Shown here: positions 53,583-61,345 of the stretch, piece after piece
How the letters are laid out: each line of letters begins with the position of its first letter
How positions within the stretch are numbered: position 1 is the stretch's first letter
Assembly (NCBI GenBank): GCA_003605085.1
Contig: QZKD01000037.1
Span: 1 to 64,000 of the forward strand
Length of the DNA stretch: 64,000 nt
Source of the DNA: Acholeplasma sp.
Lineage (GTDB): Bacteria; Bacillota_I; Bacilli_A; Acholeplasmatales; Acholeplasmataceae
Reading direction: 5' to 3'
The notes under the pieces: model-generated
What the model saw: the letters and a program-made list of their open reading frames with translations, nothing else
Database searches by the model: none
Told to the model about the DNA's origin: nothing
Program-made: the position numbers and the translations under genes

Positions 53583-54035
53583 TTATTGTCCACCTAAAGT
53601 CCAGTGCGCATCTTGAACTTGAAGGAGATCTTTGATTTCTTTAAGTAAGTGAACAGGAGGAAGCCCCAGTTCAATCATTTCGCGATGAAAAAGAAAGTAT
53701 TTTCTGCCATCACTAAATTGATAACGATAACCCAATCCTTCAATCGCACCTTGAATCATGCCTGTGTATTTAAAAGAGGAGGATTCCATGGTCTCTCGAA
53801 TTTTTTCATGAAAAAAAGAGGAGTATGTTCTATTCGCATAAAACTTCATGTGAAGCGAAGGTCCATATCGAAGACTATAGGAGAATTTGGCGATTTTCTT
53901 CCCCTTTTTTTGGAAAACAAAGATCAAGTCCTTGGTAGGTGATTGTTTAGGCTGATACCCCAGATGCATCAAAAAAGCAGTAAGCTCTTTAAAAAATTCT
54001 TGGTGAACAGAAACTGTGTCAAACCAAATATGCAT
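53583..54035 (-). CDS. Conserved-looking hypothetical protein
   Basis: About 150 residues from the ATG at 54035; an in-frame TTG at 54053 is an alternative. Soluble, mixed alpha/beta, with an Arg/Lys/Tyr-rich centre (KKIAKFSYSLRYGPSLHMKF). No signal peptide, no recognisable motif. The leader includes the frameshifted micro-lipoprotein region and a strong promoter 220 bases upstream. Function unknown. Confidence 0.6.
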   Translation of the reverse strand: MHIWFDTVSVHQEFFKELTAFLMHLGYQPKQSPTKDLIFVFQKKGKKIAKFSYSLRYGPSLHMKFYANRTYSSFFHEKIRETMESSSFKYTGMIQGAIEGLGYRYQFSDGRKYFLFHREMIELGLPPVHLLKEIKDLLQVQDAHWTLGGQ

Positions 54036-54059
54036 GAAACCATCTTCTTTCAATAATCT

Positions 54060-54222
54060 TTAAATATAAAAAGTATTCAATAATGAAAAATTATCTCTTT
54101 TTTCAATCTTCTCTATTTCGTTATTGTTATTGGAAATCAATATGACGAAGATGACCTCTTCTTTATAACAACTCGTGAGAAATAGCAAAATTACACTCAA
54201 TAAAAAAAGAAAAATAACTCAT
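54060..54222 (-). pseudogene. Micro-lipoprotein reading frame broken at a T7 run
   Basis: From the ATG at 54222 the frame reads MSYFSFF and ends after 19 residues. If one T of the T7 run (54202-54208) is dropped, the frame opens to 53 residues with a textbook lipoprotein signal (MSYFSFLLSVILLFLTSC, lipobox LTSC) and an Asn-rich then charged tail ending at 54060. An SD-like AAGGGGGG lies 12 bases upstream and a good promoter 40 bases upstream. It may be decayed or switched by slippage; chance in AT-rich DNA is possible. Confidence 0.4.
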
Positions 54223-54256
54223 TTTTCAAACAATCCCCCCTTGTTACTTTAATGAA

Positions 54257-54285
54257 ATTATAGCATAACTCCAAATGATTGTCAT
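54257..54285 (-). promoter_or_regulatory. Strong promoter ahead of micro-lipoprotein and hypothetical gene
   Basis: -35 ATGACA (54280-54285), 17 bases, extended -10 TGCTATAAT (-10 at 54257-54262). Confidence 0.7.
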
Positions 54286-54308
54286 CCGTATGATTATGAA
54301 TGAAAATG

Positions 54309-54344
54309 TAAAAAAAGGCGATGTCGTTTTCCGAAATCGCCTAA
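54309..54344 (-). terminator. Terminator of the ABC-exporter operon
   Basis: AGGCGAT/ATCGCCT stem with an inner TCG/CGA pair, followed by T7 on the minus strand, 14 bases after the last exporter stop. Confidence 0.8.
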
Positions 54345-54357
54345 ATTATTTGATTCA

Positions 54358-55983
54358 TCATGTATTGTCTATAATCGATAATCCTTTATTGTGAACTGTG
54401 ATCACTTGATCATAAAGTGCTTTATGTTCTTCAATCACGACATGACTTACATTGATGACGGTCACGTGATTTAAAGCAATCAAAATAGATTCAATCGCTT
54501 TGACTCTTTCAAAATCTAAACTAGCAAAAGCTTCATCTAAATATAAGATATCCGCTTGACTAATCAATCCTCTCGCAATCGCGATACGACTCTTTTCACC
54601 ACCAGAAATATTTTTTCCATTATCAAGTATCATGAAATCCAATCCTTCTTCATGACTTAAGATAAACTCTTTAAGTCCTGCTTGTTCGATGGCTTTCCAT
54701 ATCACTTCATCACTGTAATCCCTATATAGTGTCAAGTTATGTCTTACCGTATCTTCGAAGAGAAATACCTGTTGTTCAATATTGGCAATCTTGGCATAAT
54801 AACTTTCTTTTTTTACATCATTTAAGGCTATTCCATCGACGAAAATCGATCCAGTTTGAGGTTTAAAGTACTTTCTTAGCAATCTTAGAATCGTTGATTT
54901 TCCTCCACCAGAAGGTCCAATAATCAGGTACTTCTTTCCTTTTTCGAGTCTGAGATTCACATGACTGAGCACTTGATGATCGTCATAGCCAAAACTCACA
55001 TCGTTTAGTTCGATAGATTCTTGGAATGAATCGAGATTGATCGTTTCAATATCATTTTCTTTATTCTCTGTGCTTTCCTTGATTCGCTTAAAAATTGATT
55101 TAACAGACATCCATCTGGGAATCGATTGTGAGAAGACACCAATCGGTTCGACCACACGATCGATGTTGGTGGCAATGACTGCGATTCCCGCAAAGGTGAT
55201 CAATCCTTGGATTGCCATATAGGAAACAAAAAGCATCACTCCTAAAAAGATAATAGAGAAGTTTGCTGTCTGTGCTGCATAGACAAACGATAAAATGCGA
55301 TCAATGACGTATTTCTTTTCTTGTACTGATTCGCTCTTACGGTAGAAGTTTTCTTTAACTCTTTCTTCTAGTCCATTACTTTTGATGATATTAAATGCAG
55401 ATAAAACTTCTTTAATAAATCCACTGTACCCTGCAAAAAGGATACTTCTTTCTTCATTATGCTTTCTGACGGGCTTGGTCACGATTTGTGAGAGAAGCCC
55501 ATTGATGAGCATAACCCCTAAGCCTACAAATAAAATCATGGGGCTAATAATGATGAAAATAATAATTCCTGTAATAAATCCAATGATCGCTTCGCTCATC
55601 TCCAAGATACTCATAAAGTAATCTTGTTCTATGATATTGAAATCATTGGTGAGCGCAGATACATAGACAGCATTATTCTCTTTTTGAAACTCATTGATAT
55701 GTTTATGAAACACTTGTTTCAAGTAATCGACTTTCATTCTTTGCATCGCATCTTTAATGAAGATGCTTCTTGACCACGCGATGAGCATATTTGCTGGGAA
55801 TAAAATGGCTGCAATGATCAGCATTTCTTTTGCTTTTGACCAAAACAGGGGCCAATCTTGAACTTCAGCAATCGTGACGACATCAAATAACAGTAAAGAT
55901 AAACGAAAACTTAAGTATGCACCTAAACTTAAAAAGAGAATAACGATGGGGAAATAGCGAAAATAACGAATCTTATGCTTCAT
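54358..55983 (-). CDS. ABC exporter half-transporter, fused membrane and ATPase domains (second)
   Basis: About 541 residues from the ATG at 55983 (GGAGGA 7 bases ahead). Six transmembrane helices (~1-300) then the ATPase: Walker A IIGPSGGGKST, signature ISGGEKSR, Walker B ILYLDEAFASLD with catalytic Glu, switch His in VINVSHV. No C39 peptidase domain. It overlaps the first half-transporter by 11 bases, indicating a heterodimer. With the 37-residue peptide encoded upstream, peptide export is the likely role; lipid or drug export is the alternative. Confidence 0.87.
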   Translation of the reverse strand: MKHKIRYFRYFPIVILFLSLGAYLSFRLSLLLFDVVTIAEVQDWPLFWSKAKEMLIIAAILFPANMLIAWSRSIFIKDAMQRMKVDYLKQVFHKHINEFQKENNAVYVSALTNDFNIIEQDYFMSILEMSEAIIGFITGIIIFIIISPMILFVGLGVMLINGLLSQIVTKPVRKHNEERSILFAGYSGFIKEVLSAFNIIKSNGLEERVKENFYRKSESVQEKKYVIDRILSFVYAAQTANFSIIFLGVMLFVSYMAIQGLITFAGIAVIATNIDRVVEPIGVFSQSIPRWMSVKSIFKRIKESTENKENDIETINLDSFQESIELNDVSFGYDDHQVLSHVNLRLEKGKKYLIIGPSGGGKSTILRLLRKYFKPQTGSIFVDGIALNDVKKESYYAKIANIEQQVFLFEDTVRHNLTLYRDYSDEVIWKAIEQAGLKEFILSHEEGLDFMILDNGKNISGGEKSRIAIARGLISQADILYLDEAFASLDFERVKAIESILIALNHVTVINVSHVVIEEHKALYDQVITVHNKGLSIIDNT

Positions 55984-57628
55984 GAGAATATCCTCCATTA
56001 AAATAATCTTTTGCAGGATAGGAATTTAAATATCCATCTTTAATCTCGAGAACATAATCGTAATGATTGGTGATTCCCTCATAATATTTATGGCTAATTG
56101 CAATCACTGTTTGATCAAGATTCAGGAGTGTTTGTTCGATTTGTCGCCCTAACTCATCATTAAGTGATGAGGTTGCTTCATCAACAAATAGCAATTCACT
56201 TCGTTTTGCAAGCGCTCTGGCGATTGAAATGCGTTGGCGTTCACCACCGGATAAGTTTTTCCCATTTTCACTGATCATCGTATCGAGGCCTTGTTCTTGT
56301 TTCGCTAAAAAGTCACTAAGACCGGCGAATTCAATGACTTTTAAAACCCATTGACGATCCATAGGTTTAAATAAGGTGATATTGTCAAAAAGTGATGCTT
56401 CAAACAAAAAGACGTCTTGATAGATAAAACTGCTTTTATCGTTAAAAGAAGAGAGTTTGATATCGTGATAATCGGTTCCATCGACACGAATATCTCCCTG
56501 GTATACATCATCCATCATCGCTAAGAGCTTCATCAATGTAGATTTCCCTGAACCACTAGGTCCTTTGAGTAAATATTTCTTCCCTTTTTCGATGTTCATA
56601 GAGACGGATTTCAATATGACTTGTTCATCGTATTGAAAACGTAAGTCTTTAACTTCAATCTGATGGTTAAAGTTAAAATAGGCTGTTTTTCCATTTTTAT
56701 CGATGCCTAAATCCTCTTGATCGGTGATCTTATGAAAAATAGCATTCGAGGATTTTAAGGTGTTGATCATCGGCATGAGATTCATTAAAGGGAAAATCGT
56801 ATTCGAAGATAATGAAACCGTCAGAAATATTTCCCCGTATCCAATCCGCATATCGGGTTGATACATCAAAAGGACAACCAAGCCAAACATAACAAATTGC
56901 CCAATCGCGTTATTAGAAAACTGTTGTAGTGCCACAAATAAGTTAAATTTGAGTTTCTTCTGCTCCAAATGACCTATTTTGTCTTGGCTCTGCAAGAGAA
57001 ATTTGTCTTCGATATTATTGAGTTTTAATATTTCTAAACCATTAAACGTATTCGAAGCGTGTGTTGTAAATATTTCATGTTCAGTAGACACATCTTTTTG
57101 CATCTGAATGGTCCGTTTTTCATAAAATCTTGAGATGAGGAAAACAAAGATGGATACCCCAAAAACAATCAATCCGATCAAAGGATTAATGACGATGAGG
57201 ATCGATAATACGGCAAAATAATACCCGATTCGAAACACAACATTGAGCAATGTTACAAAGAATGTGTTTTCAAAGGTGTTAATATCATTGATCATATTGG
57301 ATATGTACACATCACGTGATTTCTTATTAAATGTACGGTAGCTCATATTCATGATCTTATCAAAGGCTTTAATACGAAGTTTAAGTAAGATATTACGCAT
57401 AAATTTAATACGCATCATCCGAGACAAGATAAAAAGTGATGCATGAAGAAGAATAAAGGCTAATGCACCAATGACTGCTAACCTAAAAAACTCCATTGTT
57501 TTTCTTTCGACACTTTCGACCACAAGGGCGAGTGTGAAGTTTTGGAGTAATTGGGTAATAATCGGGATAAAACATGCAAGTAAATAGATGAAGAACATTT
57601 TTTTGTCTTCGAGCAGAAATTTTTTCAT
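55973..57628 (-). CDS. ABC exporter half-transporter, fused membrane and ATPase domains (first)
   Basis: 551 residues. Six transmembrane helices (~1-310) then ATPase: Walker A LLKGPSGSGKST, signature LSGGERQR, Walker B LLFVDEATSSLN with Glu, switch His in VIAISHKYY. Both nucleotide sites of the pair look intact. It starts after GAGGTAACT, downstream of the peptide gene and a hairpin. No leader-peptidase domain, so the cargo would be leaderless or processed by another enzyme. Confidence 0.88.
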   Translation of the reverse strand: MKKFLLEDKKMFFIYLLACFIPIITQLLQNFTLALVVESVERKTMEFFRLAVIGALAFILLHASLFILSRMMRIKFMRNILLKLRIKAFDKIMNMSYRTFNKKSRDVYISNMINDINTFENTFFVTLLNVVFRIGYYFAVLSILIVINPLIGLIVFGVSIFVFLISRFYEKRTIQMQKDVSTEHEIFTTHASNTFNGLEILKLNNIEDKFLLQSQDKIGHLEQKKLKFNLFVALQQFSNNAIGQFVMFGLVVLLMYQPDMRIGYGEIFLTVSLSSNTIFPLMNLMPMINTLKSSNAIFHKITDQEDLGIDKNGKTAYFNFNHQIEVKDLRFQYDEQVILKSVSMNIEKGKKYLLKGPSGSGKSTLMKLLAMMDDVYQGDIRVDGTDYHDIKLSSFNDKSSFIYQDVFLFEASLFDNITLFKPMDRQWVLKVIEFAGLSDFLAKQEQGLDTMISENGKNLSGGERQRISIARALAKRSELLFVDEATSSLNDELGRQIEQTLLNLDQTVIAISHKYYEGITNHYDYVLEIKDGYLNSYPAKDYFNGGYSHEA

Positions 57629-57643
57629 AGTTACCTCATAAAA

Positions 57644-57669
57644 TCATGGACACCAACAGATGTCCATGA
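57644..57669 (-). promoter_or_regulatory. Intercistronic hairpin between peptide gene and exporter
   Basis: TCATGGACA-8-base loop-TGTCCATGA, perfect 9-bp stem, 3 bases after the peptide stop and upstream of the exporter ribosome site, without T-run. It could protect the peptide mRNA end or limit exporter expression, as in many bacteriocin operons. Confidence 0.7.
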
Positions 57670-57672
57670 GTA

Positions 57673-57786
57673 TTATTTCCAGAATGACCAAAGTTGAGTC
57701 ATCCAATAATCAGAGAGTTCATGGCACACGCACCAAGTGTGATTTACTTTGCCTGAGAAACCCTGTTTATTCAGTGTGAATTTCAT
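57673..57786 (-). CDS. 37-residue Trp/Cys-rich peptide, candidate exported peptide
   Basis: Short gene with a strong site GGAGG 8 bases before its ATG (57786) and a TAA at 57673-57675. It begins MKFTLNKQGFSGK, has a WCVCHE centre with two Cys (19 and 21), and a C-terminal half with three more Trp, ending QLWSFWK. No double-glycine leader, no signal peptide. It sits 14 bases after the HAAS/DUF4097 gene and before two ABC exporters. I infer a leaderless bacteriocin, toxin, signal or RiPP-like substrate of the exporter. No modification enzyme is adjacent. A regulatory leader peptide is the alternative. Confidence 0.7.
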   Translation of the reverse strand: MKFTLNKQGFSGKVNHTWCVCHELSDYWMTQLWSFWK

Positions 57787-57800
57787 ACTGATTTCCTCCG

Positions 57801-58775
57801 TTAATGAATATCTACTGTACCGGAGAGGGTGGATACCTTTTCTAAATGGATGCTTGTTTTCGTTTTATTGTTAATTGCTAAATCACCACTGACAGATTTG
57901 AAACGAATAACTTCAGGATAGAACTCTACGCCATTGACATCACCGCTGACAGAACTGAATTCTACGTTTTTTGCTTTCACATCTTTAAAATGTAAATCAC
58001 CGCTCACGGTATTCATATGAACATCACCTTGTATTTCGGTATGTTCCATGTCCAAATCTCCGCTCACCTGTGAGGATGAGAGGCCATTTAATGCTACATT
58101 CTTGATCAAAAGATCACCACTGACTGTATTCCATTTGGTATTTCCAAGGTTACAACCCTCTACAGTGATATCTCCACTGGTTATATTGATCTGTGATTGT
58201 TCTGTCTGTAGGTTTTTAATGATGAGATCACCACTTAAGCTGACAAATTTACTTTCTGTCACATGGAGTTCTTTGGGGAATTCGAAGACGAAATCAAGAT
58301 CATCTTGTTTTCTCATAAAAATGAGTCCACCTTTGAATTTAGGTGCTTCAAATCGAAATTCACCATTTCGATAACTGACATCATAATGATTGATATTGCC
58401 TCGTCCTTCATAATAGATGCGAATCTTATCATCAGGCGATGCTTGAACGATGTAATCTTCTGATATGGAACCAATCATGATCTTTAACGTATCTTGATCT
58501 GGGGTGAATTCTTTCCATAAAGTAAGTCCATCGGTATCTTCTTGTTCACTCGTGCGTTTTTCTTCAGAAGTACCATTACCATTGATGTTTTCAGCAAGTT
58601 CTTTTGCAAGTACTTTGGGATCACCAAATCGTAGCGGAATTTGTTCTTCGTTGAGTCCTTGTTTGATTGCTTCTTCGATCATCTCGCGATGGTCATTAAT
58701 GATATCTTCAATTTCTTCCATTTCGACTTTATTACGAATTAATTCGTTCCTTAAATCGTTTAAAAATGTCTTCAC
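57801..58775 (-). CDS. HAAS-domain plus DUF4097-like beta-helix protein
   Basis: 324 residues, GTG start after AGGAGG at 8 bases. Residues 1-65 are a HAAS/DUF1700-type helical domain (MEEIEDIINDHREMIEEAI, RFGDPKVLAKELAENI). After an acidic linker, residues ~150-324 form a DUF4097-like repetitive beta structure with SGDL/SGDI/SGDV turns every ~20 residues (VSGDLLIKN, VSGDLDMEH, VSGDLHFKD). No transmembrane segment. PadR-HAAS gene pairs are common in Bacillota envelope-stress or antimicrobial-response loci. It overlaps PadR by 44 bases and precedes the peptide gene. Confidence 0.78.
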   Translation of the reverse strand: MKTFLNDLRNELIRNKVEMEEIEDIINDHREMIEEAIKQGLNEEQIPLRFGDPKVLAKELAENINGNGTSEEKRTSEQEDTDGLTLWKEFTPDQDTLKIMIGSISEDYIVQASPDDKIRIYYEGRGNINHYDVSYRNGEFRFEAPKFKGGLIFMRKQDDLDFVFEFPKELHVTESKFVSLSGDLIIKNLQTEQSQINITSGDITVEGCNLGNTKWNTVSGDLLIKNVALNGLSSSQVSGDLDMEHTEIQGDVHMNTVSGDLHFKDVKAKNVEFSSVSGDVNGVEFYPEVIRFKSVSGDLAINNKTKTSIHLEKVSTLSGTVDIH

Positions 58776-59094
58776 TCTTCTTACCTCCTAAATTAATGAT
58801 GTGGTAGACACCACCAATAAATGCATCCCATTCCTCACGGAGTGATAAATAATAGATAAATCCTTTTTCAGTCATTTGATAGTATTTTCTTGGTGCCCCT
58901 TCAGTTGATTCTTGTAGATATGTTTCAAAGTATCCTTCAGAAGTGAGTCTCCTTAAGATGGGATAAATCGTATTTTCACTCACATCGATGTATGATGATA
59001 GCTGTGAAATGATTTCATATCCATAGGTATCTTTCTCTACTAAGACGGATAAGACGCATAATTCGATGATTCCTCGTTTAAATTGTGCATTCAT
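58732..59094 (-). CDS. PadR-family transcriptional regulator
   Basis: 120 residues. PadR winged helix: RGIIELCVLSVLVEKDTYGYEII, SENTIYPILRRLTSEGYFETY, and the APRKYYQMTEKG wing. First gene of the peptide/exporter operon; PadR members in such loci repress their own operon until a compound or stress inactivates them. The ribosome site is AAGGAGG. Ligand unknown. Confidence 0.9.
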   Translation of the reverse strand: MNAQFKRGIIELCVLSVLVEKDTYGYEIISQLSSYIDVSENTIYPILRRLTSEGYFETYLQESTEGAPRKYYQMTEKGFIYYLSLREEWDAFIGGVYHIINLGGKKSEDIFKRFKERINS

Positions 59095-59116
59095 CAGATA
59101 ACCTCCTTACGATCCA

Positions 59117-59145
59117 ATTATAACACAGTACTATTTGTCACACAA
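59117..59145 (-). promoter_or_regulatory. Promoter of PadR/peptide/exporter operon
   Basis: -35 TTGTGT (59140-59145), 17 bases, -10 TATAAT (59117-59122), 23 bases ahead of padR. The spacer has an AGTACT palindrome, a possible PadR contact. Confidence 0.55.
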
Positions 59146-59202
59146 TACCTAAAATGCATTTTCATATATTTTCATAAATAATCATTATTTAATGATTAAA
59201 AA

Positions 59203-59230
59203 TAAAAAAATCCTCGAAAGTGAGGATCTT
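59203..59230 (-). terminator. Terminator of TerB-like gene
   Basis: ATCCTC-loop-GAGGAT followed by T7 on the minus strand. Confidence 0.75.
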
Positions 59231-59240
59231 TTCATCATTA

Positions 59241-59732
59241 TTACATGATTTCTTCGGATTTTAGTTTCTTTTTCAACCGATCAGCCATCAGAAACAGCTT
59301 ACCGTCGTTATTAAAAAGTGACTTAATTGAGGTTAGTGCAGCATCATAAATTTGCTCGCTATATTTATTCTGATTCACGATATCGATCATTCTCTCTTCA
59401 CTCAAACCGTTTTCGATAAAACTTGCGACCTGATTTCTCATATAGACCGATAATTGATTCGCTTCCTTTTTCAAAAATGATTTGATGCGTCTATGCTCTG
59501 AGAAAGTAATTTTCCCATCGTTTCCAAAAAATAGATAAACAAGCAAGAGTGCTGATAATTCGGATTGATTCTTTTGGTAAGCATCTTCCCATTGCATTAA
59601 AGGTATTTGATCGCTTGGTTCATTTTTGGTTGGACCAGCAGCAAATCCTTCTGCTTGCTCTGTCATCAGCATATAAATGAGCGAACGTCTTCGAGTCCCA
59701 AAAAATAACCCTCTTGTTCTTCTATAACCCAA
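59241..59732 (-). CDS. TerB-like small protein
   Basis: 163 residues with a TTG start (59732). N-terminus is Arg-rich (GYRRTRGLFFGTRRRS), the rest helical with a TerB-like motif FFGNDGKITFSEHRRIKSFL and a second acidic NNDGK loop. Cytosolic, function unknown; compare the TerB-like gene at 528-1289. Translation depends on a G9 run as ribosome site, 6 bases from the TTG. The promoter is an extended -10 TGGTACAAT. Confidence 0.62.
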   Translation of the reverse strand: MGYRRTRGLFFGTRRRSLIYMLMTEQAEGFAAGPTKNEPSDQIPLMQWEDAYQKNQSELSALLLVYLFFGNDGKITFSEHRRIKSFLKKEANQLSVYMRNQVASFIENGLSEERMIDIVNQNKYSEQIYDAALTSIKSLFNNDGKLFLMADRLKKKLKSEEIM

Positions 59733-59738
59733 AATTTT

Positions 59739-59747
59739 CCCCCCCCC
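59739..59747 (-). repeat. G9 homopolymer serving as ribosome-binding site
   Basis: ACAAGGGGGGGGG lies 6 bases before the TTG of the TerB-like gene. Runs of this length are slippage-prone and could alter translation efficiency. Shorter G6 (54235-54240) and G5 (60972-60976) runs precede two other reading frames. Confidence 0.6.
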
Positions 59748-59806
59748 TTGTAAAGTTATGGATGAGTCTATTGTACCATTTAAAATAGAATAATTGTTTA
59801 TGCTTT

Positions 59807-60820
59807 CTATTTTTTATTCACATTAAACTTGAAATTGATAAAGTGTTTATATGTCTCATCTTTTCTTAAAATCGCTGAATTAAAGTCTTTAAAATGGATT
59901 CCACCGGGTTCATATTCGCATTCTAAAGTTAAGGATGAATAGACTCCATCTTCATAGACATCAGGAAGTTTACTTGGTGAGACTAAATTATGTGTAAAGA
60001 TAACAACAGCAGGATAATCGGTGGTGAGTTCTAAAGACAATTTCTTCGTAGGATCCACTAATTTTGCATACCCAATCTTCTCATCAAAAAGCCATGGATG
60101 ATCATAACCCATCGCAGGAGTATCCATAATAGAACGAATTCTCGATCCTAGATTGGATAGTTTTCTTAAGTCAAATGCGGTTTTTGTGACATCCACTTTT
60201 CCTAAGGGAATACCATGATTGTCACCTTCAATATATTTTGATGCATTCACCTGAAGCTCATGATCCATAATATCTCCATATCCTAAAAGATTGAAATAGA
60301 GATGGTTGGTAATACTACAAAGAGTATCTTTTGTCGTTGTTGCACGGTAGTCAATACGGAAATTCATGTCATTATCTAGGGTATAGATGACATCAAGGGT
60401 AAGTTCGCCAGGATAATCTTCTTCACCATCTAAACTGACGTAACGAAACGTCACTGAAGATACTTTGTCATCTTCTTTTATCTCGACGACTTCAAAATGA
60501 CGGAAACAGAAGCCAGTCGCTCCTCCGTGTAATTTTGTTTTATCTGAACGATAGGGATTGACGGGATAACTTACTCCATCAATCTCATAGGATGGGCAAA
60601 TAAGACGTCCTGCGGTCCGTCCAATGGTTTTCCCATAATCAAAATCAGAGGTTAAAAAGTCATTGAGTTCTTCGGGTCTGACAGAGACTTCTTTCCCTTC
60701 GACTTTGATCGAATAAACGGCTGCCCCATAGGAAATAAGTGTCACTGCCATTTTTTTTCTTTCGAAAGTAATCCGTTCAATAGGACCTACTTGAGTTTGA
60801 ATATTCTTTTCGTGTTTCAT
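59807..60820 (-). CDS. Aldose 1-epimerase (galactose mutarotase family)
   Basis: About 337 residues from the ATG at 60820 (AAGGAGAG ahead); a longer frame to 60907 has no ribosome site. Mutarotase signatures: GRTAGRL, KLHGGATGF (His), TNHLYFNLLG (His), and ECEYEPGGIH with the catalytic-type Glu. It interconverts alpha and beta anomers of aldoses in the cytosol. Monocistronic, with a TATACT -10 near 60853. Confidence 0.9.
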   Translation of the reverse strand: MKHEKNIQTQVGPIERITFERKKMAVTLISYGAAVYSIKVEGKEVSVRPEELNDFLTSDFDYGKTIGRTAGRLICPSYEIDGVSYPVNPYRSDKTKLHGGATGFCFRHFEVVEIKEDDKVSSVTFRYVSLDGEEDYPGELTLDVIYTLDNDMNFRIDYRATTTKDTLCSITNHLYFNLLGYGDIMDHELQVNASKYIEGDNHGIPLGKVDVTKTAFDLRKLSNLGSRIRSIMDTPAMGYDHPWLFDEKIGYAKLVDPTKKLSLELTTDYPAVVIFTHNLVSPSKLPDVYEDGVYSSLTLECEYEPGGIHFKDFNSAILRKDETYKHFINFKFNVNKK

Positions 60821-60864
60821 CGTACTCTCCTTGTTTATTTTTACTATTTTAGTATAACACGAGA

Positions 60865-60885
60865 TAGACTTCACTTCCATGTCTA
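60865..60885 (-). promoter_or_regulatory. Inverted repeat in mutarotase promoter
   Basis: TAGAC-N11-GTCTA upstream of the TATACT -10. A weak operator candidate. Confidence 0.25.
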
Positions 60886-60940
60886 CTGAATAGAAAACAA
60901 AAAGCACCCTTGATTTATCACATTCTTCTCATAAAATTTA

Positions 60941-60949
60941 TGTTATGAT
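60941..60949 (+). promoter_or_regulatory. Extended -10 promoter of small membrane protein gene
   Basis: TGTTATGAT, 33 bases ahead of the ATG at 60982; no good -35 is visible. Confidence 0.5.
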
Positions 60950-60981
60950 GATAGTATATATTAATCAAAGGGGGAATCATC

Positions 60982-61230
60982 ATGTTTGAAGCATATCTTG
61001 GTTTAACAGTTTTGGGATTGGTTGGTGTGGGATGGGGTTTATGGATGCTTATCTGGCCAGAAGGCTATTTACGTTTCATCAGTTTTCGGGGGCATATTAA
61101 AGGAGCACCCTGGAGAAATAGTATTCCGATTCGACCTATTTCTATAACGATAACTCGATACTTAGGAGGAATCACAATTCCTGCAAGTATCGGTGGAGTC
61201 ATCTATTTCATGATATTAATTTCTAAATAG
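60982..61230 (+). CDS. Small membrane protein
   Basis: 82 residues, two transmembrane helices (~5-25 and ~60-80) around a basic loop (FRGHIKGAPWRNSIPIRPISITITRY). Ribosome site AAAGGGGGAATCATC. Divergent from the mutarotase gene. I do not recognise a family. Confidence 0.65.
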   Translation: MFEAYLGLTVLGLVGVGWGLWMLIWPEGYLRFISFRGHIKGAPWRNSIPIRPISITITRYLGGITIPASIGGVIYFMILISK

Positions 61231-61278
61231 GCATAAGGATTTTCTTTCTTAATTCTTTCTTAAGTCGCTTACCAGTCA

Positions 61279-61307
61279 TTGGAATAAAGGGCATTTTATG
61301 CTATGAT
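61279..61307 (+). promoter_or_regulatory. Promoter of PAS-GGDEF gene
   Basis: -35 TTGGAA (61279-61284), 17 bases, extended -10 TGCTATGAT (-10 at 61302-61307). Confidence 0.6.
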
Positions 61308-61345
61308 AAATGTAAGGATATTGACATATTCTTAAGGTGGCAACG

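Noticed and set aside
54060-54160. Reading TGA as Trp to extend an upstream TTG frame into the micro-lipoprotein
   Set aside because: TGA ends many intact genes here and Trp is encoded by TGG throughout, so the standard code applies.
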